Assembly: GCA_025356735.1 (NCBI GenBank)
Contig: JANXRT010000438.1
Span: 1-8,265 of the forward strand
Reading direction: 5' to 3'
Length of the DNA stretch: 8,265 nucleotides
From: Acetobacteraceae bacterium
Lineage (GTDB): Bacteria > Pseudomonadota > Alphaproteobacteria > Acetobacterales > Acetobacteraceae
Both the position numbers and the translations under genes were made by a program. Under the pieces are notes generated by a model that did not search any database, was not told the origin of the DNA, and saw only the letters and a program-made list of their open reading frames with translations. This document shows positions 1 through 5,891 of this stretch, one piece after another; the stretch's first letter is position 1, and every line of letters begins with the position of its first letter.

Positions 1-162
1 AAGTCAGCCGGCCAGGCCCAGCGCTTCTTCTCCGCCCACGACGGGATCAACAACCTCTTCCACCTCCGCCGCCATCAAGTGCCTGCCACCCAGTATCGGG
101 CCGACCGCACCCAAGCCTTCCGGGTTTGGGCCGAGGTGACCGGCGTCGCCGCTTCGGCGTAA
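1..162 (+). CDS. IS6-family transposase, C-terminal fragment (cut by window edge)
   Basis: The plus frame is open from base 1 to a TAA and encodes the last 53 residues of a protein that begins outside the window. It reads QRFFSAHDGINNLFHLRRH followed by a tail rich in Arg, Gln and Ala. This matches the C-terminal end of DDE transposases of the IS6 family (IS26/IS240 relatives), where a stretch of the form F-x-x-H-x-x-x-x-N-x-F-x-x-x-R-H follows the last catalytic residue. The catalytic Asp-Asp-Glu residues themselves are not in the window, so whether the enzyme is intact cannot be judged. The reading frame shows no damage. Family assignment is by recalled similarity. Confidence 0.75.
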   Translation, partial: KSAGQAQRFFSAHDGINNLFHLRRHQVPATQYRADRTQAFRVWAEVTGVAASA

Positions 163-212
163 CTACGAGCACGTTGCTCTCATCGTACGCCATTTCGACC
201 TCAGTCCAACAA

Positions 213-224
213 GTTGACGGTGCC
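213..224 (+). repeat. Candidate right terminal inverted repeat of the IS6-like element
   Basis: GTTGACGGTGCC lies 50 bases after the transposase stop codon and resembles the GGCACTGTTGCAA-type ends of the IS6 family when read outward. The matching left repeat would begin GGCACCGTCAAC but is not in the window. Confidence 0.35.
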
Positions 225-330
225 GCCCGATGGGCCGGAGGTAATGTTGACAGCCAACGTGATCTTTAAGGTCGCCTGGTGTCGATCGGGTACTCTGCGC
301 GCCCCGATCCTTCGCGATGAAACTCGCATT

Positions 331-1158
331 TCAGCCGTCTCTGCCAAAGGCCTGTGTGAGCTGGGCTGCTCGTTCCTGCAATTGCGCGCCCATTTTCACA
401 ACACCGATCTGGCGCATCTGCTCGCTGACACCAAGGACAACAACTGCGTTTATTGCTCCGTTGGCTACCTGGACCGGAGCGGCGATGATGGTCACACCGC
501 GGATGTATTGCCCTTCGTCGATGGCGTAGCCGACAAGCCGCGTAACTTCTACTTCGGCACGCCACGCTTTCAGCGTGGGTGGAGCATCCCATCGAAGCTT
601 ATGGAACCGCGCTTTGATCTCTTCCCAAGGATGAGTGCCGAAGGCCGCGATACATCGACCGGTCGCGCTGATGAGTGCTGGGAAGCGACTGCCGATATCG
701 ACATGCACCTGCAGCGGAGAAGCCGCGCGCGCAAGGGCCACGACAACCATGTGCTCCAGGCCGCTCGCCTCAACGGCGATTGCCGTGGCGCCGTAGGTCT
801 CCGAGAGTTCATTGAGATCGGGCTGGACCAGAGCCGCAAACGTATGCTGGCGCAAAGCGGTGCGCGCCAAGGCGACCAGCCCCGCGGCGGCGCTGTATTT
901 CTTCGTGACAGGGTCCACCGCCACAAGATGCTCGGCGACCAGGACGCGCAGGATATGCAGGCAGGTGCTGGGCACGAGCTTGAGCGATCGCGCGATCTCC
1001 TGCACGCCTAAGGGAGCGCCGCTTCGGCCCACCAAGCGCAGGATCGCTATGCCGCGCGATAGGGCCGGAACCTGCCGGATCCGTGGCTGTGCCCGCAACG
1101 CCATGCGGCTTGGCTCTGGGGCCTCGTGAGAGCCGGCGGGCTTTATCTTGTCAGGCAC
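331..1158 (-). CDS. IclR-family transcriptional regulator
   Basis: Full-length IclR-type regulator of 275 aa. The N-terminal winged helix-turn-helix covers roughly residues 30-95: VPALSRGIAILRLVG opens the domain, and the probable recognition helix lies around PSTCLHILRVL at 63-73. The effector-binding domain fills about 100-270, including SATGR near 165 and GYAIDEGQYIRGVTIIAAPV at 210-229, a typical IclR stretch. The start used is a GTG at 1158. An in-frame ATG at 1104 would give 257 aa, and neither has a convincing ribosome binding site, so the start is uncertain. The gene diverges from the solute-binding protein at 1294. The shared intergenic region carries a 16-bp inverted repeat (1210-1225) that is also found upstream of the CoA ligase, so this protein is the obvious candidate to control both units. 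The effector is unknown; by context it is probably the acid or its CoA thioester. Confidence 0.93.
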   Translation of the reverse strand: MPDKIKPAGSHEAPEPSRMALRAQPRIRQVPALSRGIAILRLVGRSGAPLGVQEIARSLKLVPSTCLHILRVLVAEHLVAVDPVTKKYSAAAGLVALARTALRQHTFAALVQPDLNELSETYGATAIAVEASGLEHMVVVALARAASPLQVHVDIGSRFPALISATGRCIAAFGTHPWEEIKARFHKLRWDAPPTLKAWRAEVEVTRLVGYAIDEGQYIRGVTIIAAPVQVANGAINAVVVLGVSEQMRQIGVVKMGAQLQERAAQLTQAFGRDG

Positions 1159-1209
1159 TCTCGACGGGTTTCACAAGTTAAGGTTTCAATGCAGCTAACG
1201 AGATGCGGT

Positions 1210-1225
1210 GTTGTCTCCATACAAC
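1210..1225 (+). promoter_or_regulatory. 16-bp inverted repeat, candidate IclR operator (site 1)
   Basis: GTTGTCTCCATACAAC is a GTTGT / ACAAC inverted repeat with a 6-bp centre, lying in the divergent region between the regulator and the solute-binding protein. It sits 12 bp before TTGACAAC (1238-1245). Site 2 at 5392-5407 matches it at 14 of 16 positions and has the same 12-bp spacing to the same octamer. IclR-family proteins generally bind short imperfect palindromes near their own gene. Binding by this regulator is inferred. Confidence 0.6.
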
Positions 1226-1237
1226 CTGATGCTTTAT

Positions 1238-1267
1238 TTGACAACAGAAATTCTCCTTCGCTAACCT
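1238..1267 (+). promoter_or_regulatory. Promoter of the solute-binding protein gene
   Basis: A perfect -35 hexamer TTGACA lies at 1238-1243. After 17-18 bp there is only a poor -10 (CTAACC/TAACCT, about 1261-1267). A strong -35 with a weak -10 and an upstream palindrome fits a promoter that needs an activator. On the opposite strand, TTGTCA (1244-1239) and TATGGA (1221-1216), 17 bp apart, could serve the regulator gene. That -10 falls inside the palindrome, so regulator binding could repress its own transcription. Confidence 0.45.
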
Positions 1268-1293
1268 CGAGCGTGACTGCCGGGAGCGTGACC

Positions 1294-2517
1294 ATGATGA
1301 AAATCATCAAGAAGCCGATCACGCGCCGCCTTATGCTGGGCGGGACTGCCGCCGCGGCGCTATCGAGACCTAACCTGATTCGGGCGCAAACCTCTTCCGT
1401 GCCGATCCGCATCGGACTTCTCAGCGATGTGGGCGGACCATATCGCAACGCCGGTGGATTGGGCGCGAAGATTGCTGTTGAACTGGCCCTGGAGGATTTC
1501 GGCGGCAGCCTTCTGAGCAGACCTGTCGAGATCGTGCAGGCCGATATACAAAACAAGCCGGACCTGGCGAGTGCCAAAGCCCGCGAGTGGATCGACAGCG
1601 GCTTCAATGTGCTCGTTGACGGTGGGGCAACCTCGTCCGGTCTTGCCGTCCAGGAGGTCACGCGCGAGAAAAAGACCATCTTTCTTGGCAATGGACCCTC
1701 GGCAACCGAGTTGAGCGGAAAGTTGTGTTCGCCCTATGGCTTCCACTTCTGGGCCGACACGTATTCGCTCGCCAAAGGAACCGGCGGCGCGCTTACGCGA
1801 GCCGGCGGTACCAGCTGGTTTTTCATCACGGCGGACTACCAGTTCGGCTATTCACTGCAGGCCAACACGGAACAGTTCATCAAGGCCGCCGGAGGCCAAA
1901 TCCTTGGCAGCGTCCGGGTTCCCCTCGGCGCGACGGATTTCTCGAGCGCCCTGCTCCAGGCGCGAGCATCCGGAGCCAAAGTCGTCGGTTTCGCCAACGC
2001 GGGCGCCGACCTGCAGAACTGCATCAAGCAGGCGGCCGAGTTCGGCATCGTCAAGGCCGGACAAAGCCTGGCGACACTGCTGATGTTTGTGACCGACGTT
2101 GTGGCGCTTGGTCAGGATGTTTGCGAGGGGCTCGTGCTGACCAACTCGTTCTACTGGGACCTTACCCCCAAGACGCGGGCGTGGACGGAGCGTTTCGTGA
2201 AGCGGATGGGCTTGCCTCCCACGATGATTCAAGCCGCCGATTATTCCGCCGCACTTCACTGGATGCGTGCTGCGCAGTCAGCCGGTTCGCTCGATGGCGA
2301 TGTCGTGGCGGCCAGGATGCATGCATTGCCGGTGACCGATTTCCATCATGACAACGCGCCGATCCAATCCAACGGGCAGCTGCTGACGCCGGTCTATGTC
2401 TGGCGTGTGAAGCCGAGCACGCAAGCCACCCACAAGTGGGACTTCTATCAGCCGATCGCGACCATAGAAGGCAAGGATGCATTCACGCCGCTGGATCAGA
2501 CGGGATGCAAGCTCTGA
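1294..2517 (+). CDS. ABC transporter substrate-binding protein (LivK/Peripla_BP_6-like)
   Basis: A 407-aa periplasmic solute-binding protein of the branched-chain amino acid/aromatic acid type (type I fold). The N-terminus MMKIIKKPITRRLMLGG, followed by an Ala-rich stretch and RAQ at 30-32, looks like a twin-arginine (Tat) signal peptide with Arg11-Arg12 and cleavage after about residue 32. The mature protein starts PIRIGLLSDVGGPY, the usual first strand and ligand loop of the family. ATG 1294 is preferred because GGAG (in CGGGAGCGTGACC) sits 7 bp upstream; a second ATG at 1297 is possible. The frame stays open upstream to 1126, but that extension would place the signal peptide inside the protein. 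No permease or ATPase gene is nearby, so this is an orphan receptor that must borrow a transporter encoded elsewhere. It is probably co-regulated with the ligase operon through the shared palindrome. The ligand is unknown. Confidence 0.9.
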   Translation: MMKIIKKPITRRLMLGGTAAAALSRPNLIRAQTSSVPIRIGLLSDVGGPYRNAGGLGAKIAVELALEDFGGSLLSRPVEIVQADIQNKPDLASAKAREWIDSGFNVLVDGGATSSGLAVQEVTREKKTIFLGNGPSATELSGKLCSPYGFHFWADTYSLAKGTGGALTRAGGTSWFFITADYQFGYSLQANTEQFIKAAGGQILGSVRVPLGATDFSSALLQARASGAKVVGFANAGADLQNCIKQAAEFGIVKAGQSLATLLMFVTDVVALGQDVCEGLVLTNSFYWDLTPKTRAWTERFVKRMGLPPTMIQAADYSAALHWMRAAQSAGSLDGDVVAARMHALPVTDFHHDNAPIQSNGQLLTPVYVWRVKPSTQATHKWDFYQPIATIEGKDAFTPLDQTGCKL

Positions 2518-2540
2518 GCCGCTTCCATGGAAATCAGCAA

Positions 2541-2568
2541 GGTCGGGGCCCTGCACTAAACCCCGTCC
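2541..2568. terminator. Hairpin between converging genes
   Basis: GGTCGGGG (2541-2548) and CCCCGTCC (2561-2568) can pair over 8 bp with one mismatch around a 12-nt loop. The hairpin lies in the 55-bp gap between the stop of the solute-binding protein gene and the stop of the dehydratase gene, where a bidirectional terminator is expected. There is no T-run on either side, so it is not a classic intrinsic terminator. Confidence 0.35.
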
Positions 2569-2572
2569 GGTA

Positions 2573-3715
2573 TCACACGCCTCGGCTCGGCAGCTCCACA
2601 ATCCCGCTACCCAGCACTGAAAGCTCGCCATTCTGGTTGTGCGCGACCTGTTCGATTTCGACCAGGTAGCGCCCGCCTTCCTCGAATTTCCGAACCACCG
2701 TGCCATCGATGAACAGCAGGTCACCCTCGGGATTGTGCCGGCGAATCTTGCAGCTGGCCCGCCGCAGGAATCCGTCATCTCCCATCCAGTTGGTCAGGTG
2801 GTGCGTCAGCCAGGAGCAGCGTTCCGGGCCGTAGTCATAGGCGCCGGGTGCTCCAACCATCAGGGCGAACTCCGGCTCCCAGTGCACCCGTTCGGGGCAG
2901 TCGGGGATGCCGAACCGGTTCTTGATGCCGAGGCCGGGATGGTTGTGCGTCTGGCGCCAGGCCAGCTTGTTGGCGCGGATGTACAGCCCGCCCCAGCCCT
3001 GGGCGTAGGCGATGAAGCCGGTGACGGTCATCGGTCCCTTGGCCATGGTTGGGAGCTTGTCGCCCACGCTCACGTCCTGCCAGTGGCGCGGCGTGGCGCC
3101 GCGGATTTCCTCGGCCGCGTAAAGATCGTAAACGCGGGCCAGTTCCTCGTCCGTGTAGACGTGCGGCGGGCGGGCGCGGACCTCGTCGTATTTGGTGCCC
3201 TGCTCGCGCGCCTGATCGCGATCGGTGCGGAAGCACCAGCTATCGGCCTCGGCAACCAGGTCGCCGTCCGGATTGAAAAAGTCGACATGGTAGACCTGCT
3301 GGATCGCGCGCCCGGCGAATTTTGTATCATGTTCGATCAGGTCCTTCAGCCAGGCTTCGGTGGTAATCGCCTGGTTGCGCAGCACGGGCTTGTGCCAGGT
3401 CCAGTCGGCACCGGCCCACATCGCGTGCACGCCGGGGATGCCGCCGACATAGCCCGAGATGATGCGGCTGGTGGTGAACAGGAAGCTCGGCAGTGCCACG
3501 ATGCCGCCGAACCGGGTCGTCGCGGCATAGTCCGGATCGCACCACAGCGGATTGTCGTCGCCGATCCCGTGCGCGTAGTGGCGGATGTTGTCGCGCGTCG
3601 CCTCATGGCACCAGGGCTCGGCGGTGTTCTCGATGCGCACGTTCAGGCGGGCGCGCAGCCCGTCCAACGCCGTTTCGGTGATCTTGGCGAAGTGCCGGGT
3701 GGGTTCCACGTTCAT
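2573..3715 (-). CDS. FAS1-like / MaoC-type acyl dehydratase (double hot-dog)
   Basis: A 380-aa protein of the FAS1-like dehydratase family, with two hot-dog halves. The N-terminal half carries HYAHGIGDDNPLWCDPDYA at about 46-63 and FGGIVALPSFLF at 69-80, the characteristic MaoC-N region. The C-terminal half includes GPMTVTGFIAYAQGWGG near 230 and NPEGDLLFIDGTVVRKFEEG near 340. Relatives hydrate enoyl-CoA or dehydrate 3-hydroxyacyl-CoA (mesaconyl-CoA hydratase is one example of this fold). The usual hydratase signature D-x-N-P-[ILV]-H has Trp58 in place of His, and no standard copy is visible in the second half, so the exact chemistry is open. ATG 3715 has GGAG five bases upstream. The gene follows the CoA ligase after a 14-bp gap and is almost certainly co-transcribed with it, which supports a CoA-thioester substrate. 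Confidence 0.88.
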   Translation of the reverse strand: MNVEPTRHFAKITETALDGLRARLNVRIENTAEPWCHEATRDNIRHYAHGIGDDNPLWCDPDYAATTRFGGIVALPSFLFTTSRIISGYVGGIPGVHAMWAGADWTWHKPVLRNQAITTEAWLKDLIEHDTKFAGRAIQQVYHVDFFNPDGDLVAEADSWCFRTDRDQAREQGTKYDEVRARPPHVYTDEELARVYDLYAAEEIRGATPRHWQDVSVGDKLPTMAKGPMTVTGFIAYAQGWGGLYIRANKLAWRQTHNHPGLGIKNRFGIPDCPERVHWEPEFALMVGAPGAYDYGPERCSWLTHHLTNWMGDDGFLRRASCKIRRHNPEGDLLFIDGTVVRKFEEGGRYLVEIEQVAHNQNGELSVLGSGIVELPSRGV

Positions 3716-3729
3716 GTCGGCTCCGTTTG

Positions 3730-5325
3730 CTATGTGGCGTGCGCTGTTGTGCCGGCTTCCCGGGCGGCGGCTTCCCGGGCGGCGGCTTCCTGGTCGCGCA
3801 GGACACGGCGATTGATCTTTCCGGCCGGCGTGCGCGGCAGCTCCGCGACGAAGGCGATCTGGCGGGGAAACTCGTGCTGGCTCAGGCGGGCGCGCACGAA
3901 GTTCTGGATATCCTTGGCCAGGGCGTCACCGGCGGCATGGCCCTCGCTGAGCACTACGAAGGCCTTCACCACCTGGCCACGCAACCCGTCCGGCACGCCG
4001 ATGGCGGCCGAGGCGGAGATGGCGGGATGCTTCTGCAGCACGTCCTCGATCTCGACCGCGCTCATCGTCCAGCCGGCCGAGATGATCACGTCGTCAGCCC
4101 GGCCGGCATGGTAGAAATAGCCGTCCGCGTCGACCCGGCCGCGGTCCTTGGTCGGAAACCACGCGCCATGGCGCAGAACCTTGATCTCGCCCAGCTCATC
4201 CGGCGCGCAGAAGGAGCCATCCGGCCGGTGCACCTCGACCTGCACGCCGGGGACGGGCCGGCCAAGCGACCCCGGCTTGACCACGAAGTCCTCGGCACCC
4301 GGGTAGTTGGCCAGGATCACACCGACCTCGGTGGTGCCGTAAAGGCTGCATAGCGGCGCCCCGAAAGCCTGCTCTGTGAATGCCAAAGTGTCGGCGTCGA
4401 TTGGCTCGCCGGTGAATGAAAGCTTGCGCAGGTCCAGGCGGTAGTCGCCGACGTGGCCGGAGTTGCGCATCATCCGGTAATGTGTGGCGGCGGCCGACAA
4501 GTTCGTCGTACTGTAGTCCTGCAAGGCGAGCAGCAGGCGGTCCGCGCTGAACCGGCCAGCATAGGCGCCGGTCTCGATCCCCAATGCCAGCGGAGCAAGC
4601 GTGCCGTGCCATAGGCCATGGCCCCAGGCCGGCGAGGACGGGCAGAAGAACCGGTCGCCGGGCCGCAGCCCGGTGCCATACAGTGCCGCGTTCATCAGCA
4701 CGACCAGCGCGCGATGGGTGTGGCGGATGGCGGCCGGCATTTCCCGCGAAGTGCCCGATGTATACTGGAAGATGGCGAGGTCGGACGCCGAGGTCAGTGT
4801 TTCGTAGCGCCCGGGATAAGCCAGTAAGCCGGTCATGAAGGCATCGTCGGCGACCACGACGCGCACCCCCTCTAGATCCACCAGGGCTGCCGCCTTCTCG
4901 GCCGTGGTCAGAAGTAGCCGGGGGCTGCAGTCGGCGGTGCGCAGCCGGACGCTGTCGGCCCCAAACAGGGTGAACAGCGGTACCGCCACAGCGCCGCGCT
5001 TCACCGTGCCGAACATTGCCGCGTAGAAGGGCAGCGAGGGCTCCAGCATGATGGCTACGCGATCGCCGAACCCGACGCCCTCGCTTTCCAGCCAATGGGC
5101 GAACCGAGCCGACCACGTAGCCAACTCAGCGAAGCCGATCGTTTCGTCCGTGCCTTCGGCATGCGCCACGCGCAACGCGACGCCACCTCGCGCCGCGTGA
5201 CGATCGACGCATTCCCAGCCGATGTTCAGCCGCTCCCGGCTGCCGTCGAACAACTCCCAAAGCCGAGCGGTTGAGAACAGGCGCTGAGCGTCGGCATACG
5301 TCGTGCAATCCGTCAGCTTCTGCAT
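3730..5325 (-). CDS. AMP-forming acyl-CoA ligase (acetyl-CoA synthetase-like)
   Basis: A 531-aa member of the adenylate-forming (ANL) superfamily. It activates a carboxylic acid to an acyl-AMP and then an acyl-CoA. Motifs in order: P-loop YTSGTS at 188-193, FTGEP at 304-308, LYGTTEVG at 328-335 (Glu333 for Mg), the adenylate-binding Asp394 in TKDRGR, the hinge region GRADDVIISAGWTMSAVEIED at about 408-428, and the catalytic Lys503 in PAGKINRR. All key residues are present. The P-loop continues as REMPAA instead of GxPK, which appears to be a subfamily trait. ATG 5325 is chosen because GGAGGG lies about 10 bp upstream and the protein then begins like its relatives; the longer frame to 5379 would run through the promoter. 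The C-terminus ends in an EAAAR repeat tail. The substrate is unknown and could be a short or branched aliphatic or an aromatic acid. It is first gene of an operon with the dehydratase. Confidence 0.92.
   Translation of the reverse strand: MQKLTDCTTYADAQRLFSTARLWELFDGSRERLNIGWECVDRHAARGGVALRVAHAEGTDETIGFAELATWSARFAHWLESEGVGFGDRVAIMLEPSLPFYAAMFGTVKRGAVAVPLFTLFGADSVRLRTADCSPRLLLTTAEKAAALVDLEGVRVVVADDAFMTGLLAYPGRYETLTSASDLAIFQYTSGTSREMPAAIRHTHRALVVLMNAALYGTGLRPGDRFFCPSSPAWGHGLWHGTLAPLALGIETGAYAGRFSADRLLLALQDYSTTNLSAAATHYRMMRNSGHVGDYRLDLRKLSFTGEPIDADTLAFTEQAFGAPLCSLYGTTEVGVILANYPGAEDFVVKPGSLGRPVPGVQVEVHRPDGSFCAPDELGEIKVLRHGAWFPTKDRGRVDADGYFYHAGRADDVIISAGWTMSAVEIEDVLQKHPAISASAAIGVPDGLRGQVVKAFVVLSEGHAAGDALAKDIQNFVRARLSQHEFPRQIAFVAELPRTPAGKINRRVLRDQEAAAREAAAREAGTTAHAT
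3754..3783 (-). repeat. Two tandem copies of a 15-bp repeat in the ligase C-terminus
   Basis: GGCTTCCCGGGCGGC occurs twice head to tail (3754-3768 and 3769-3783), followed by a degraded third copy. It is an in-frame repeat that encodes two EAAAR pentapeptides near residues 513-522 of the CoA ligase. Repeats of this kind can expand or contract by slippage without breaking the frame, and EAAAR units tend to form helix. Confidence 0.8.
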
Positions 5326-5350
5326 TGACCTAACCCTCCCTGCAAGAACA

Positions 5351-5379
5351 CTAAAAGCGACACCCCTGATTGTTGTCAA
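5351..5379 (-). promoter_or_regulatory. Promoter of the ligase-dehydratase operon
   Basis: On the minus strand a perfect -35 TTGACA lies at 5379-5374, with only a weak -10 (TTTTAG, 5356-5351) after a 17-bp spacer. The -35 begins 54 bp before the ATG, against 56 bp at the solute-binding protein promoter. The weak -10 again suggests dependence on an activator bound at the upstream palindrome. Confidence 0.45.
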
Positions 5380-5391
5380 TGCAGTTATTAT

Positions 5392-5407
5392 GTTGTCTTA
5401 ATACAAC
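5392..5407 (-). promoter_or_regulatory. 16-bp inverted repeat, candidate IclR operator (site 2)
   Basis: Read toward the ligase this is GTTGTATTAAGACAAC, again GTTGT-N6-ACAAC. It matches site 1 at 14 of 16 positions when aligned in the plus-strand orientation. Exactly 12 bp separate it from TTGACAAC (5379-5372), as at site 1. That places it about 12-28 bp upstream of the -35, a classic activator position. No other GTTGT-N6-ACAAC was found by eye in the window. Confidence 0.6.
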
Positions 5408-5873
5408 AGCAATCGTGTCGGCGATTGGCGAAGCGAGGCAACCATGGGCGGACCACGTGTAGCAACAAGGGGTAGGTTCAGGATAAATGTGATTTGTGGT
5501 CACAAGGATTTTGAGCTTCCAAAAGCTCAGTAAAAGCAGTGAGTTGGCGCTCCTGCGTGCCGACCACAAAAACATCCTGATATCGTAATTTCAGTGGCAG
5601 TTCGCTTGGGTGTCCACAAATGGTCCAGCCGATGACCGGGATAAAATTCCACGTATTCCGCAAGATAGCTGAAGCGCCCTTCTGTCCAGAAAGGTAAGCC
5701 TTCCTGGACATGAGCCTGAAACCCGGCCCGGATGGGCTTGTGACCAAGTTTTACACGTATCCTCATCCTACCCCGATAGCGCCGCAGGCCGGGCCGACGT
5801 AGAGGCCTGCCTCGTCTCTGATCTCGACTTATGCCGCTCCGCCAATTTCCCGCACGCTGCCAGCCAAGCCACA
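5408..5873. other. Gene-poor stretch upstream of the ligase operon
   Basis: About 470 bp with no confidently recognised gene. It is visibly less GC-rich than its surroundings. On the minus strand it holds two overlapping open frames that read partly like protein (listed separately). The plus strand shows nothing convincing. A short GAGCTT / AAGCTC inverted repeat at 5513-5528 is probably incidental. The stretch may be the remains of an older insertion. Confidence 0.4.
5478..5766 (-). pseudogene. Possible small or frameshifted gene, unrecognised
   Basis: Two minus-strand frames overlap here. One starts at an ATG (5766) and reads MRIRVKLGHKPIRAGFQAHV, then on through FWTEGRFSYLAEYVEF, before degenerating to a stop near 5527. 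The other is open at 5747-5478 (TTG start, 89 aa) and becomes more protein-like in its second half: NFIPVIGWTICGHPSELPLK, then RYQDVFVVGTQERQLTAFTE. Joining the first half of one to the second half of the other around 5630-5645 gives a smooth product of about 95 aa, which suggests a frameshifted remnant. Alternatively the 89-aa frame alone is a real small protein. Neither start has a good ribosome binding site, and no family is recognised. Confidence 0.3.
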
Positions 5874-5890
5874 TCCGCCTTTTCGGCGGA
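5874..5890 (-). terminator. GC-rich hairpin just after the coiled-coil gene
   Basis: TCCGCC (5874-5879) and GGCGGA (5885-5890) form a perfect 6-bp stem with a 5-nt loop. The hairpin lies 1 bp beyond the stop codon of the minus-strand gene that ends at 5892. No T-run follows in the direction of transcription, so it could be a weak terminator or a 3'-end stabilising hairpin. Confidence 0.4.
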
Positions 5891-5891
5891 A

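Larger units (their letters stand above)
1..224 (+). mobile_element. Right part of an IS6-like insertion sequence
   Basis: The transposase fragment is followed by about 60 bases of non-coding DNA and then GTTGACGGTGCC at 213-224. IS6-family elements usually end in an inverted repeat of the general form ...TTGCAACAGTGCC, so this string is a plausible right terminal repeat. The element would then stop at base 224, and the next eight bases, GCCCGATG (225-232), would be the target duplication. The left end lies outside the window, so neither the repeat pair nor the duplication can be confirmed here. Confidence 0.45.

Noticed and set aside
214..1011. A 265-codon plus-strand frame opposite the IclR gene
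   Set aside because: It reads as Arg/Asp-rich noise antisense to a clear IclR protein and begins inside the probable IS end.
1126..1293. N-terminal extension of the solute-binding protein
   Set aside because: It would bury the Tat signal peptide 56 residues inside the protein and would run through the palindrome and promoter.
2639..4114. A 491-codon open frame on the plus strand opposite the dehydratase and ligase
   Set aside because: It is antisense to two well-recognised genes, spans their junction, matches no family, and is expected from high GC content, which makes stop codons rare.
5326..5379. N-terminal extension of the CoA ligase to 5379
   Set aside because: It would overlap the -35 and -10 region, and the internal start at 5325 has a better ribosome binding site and a family-like N-terminus.
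5513..5528. GAGCTT-CCAA-AAGCTC inverted repeat
   Set aside because: It is short, lies within a possible coding frame, and is not followed by a T-run, so it was not called a terminator.
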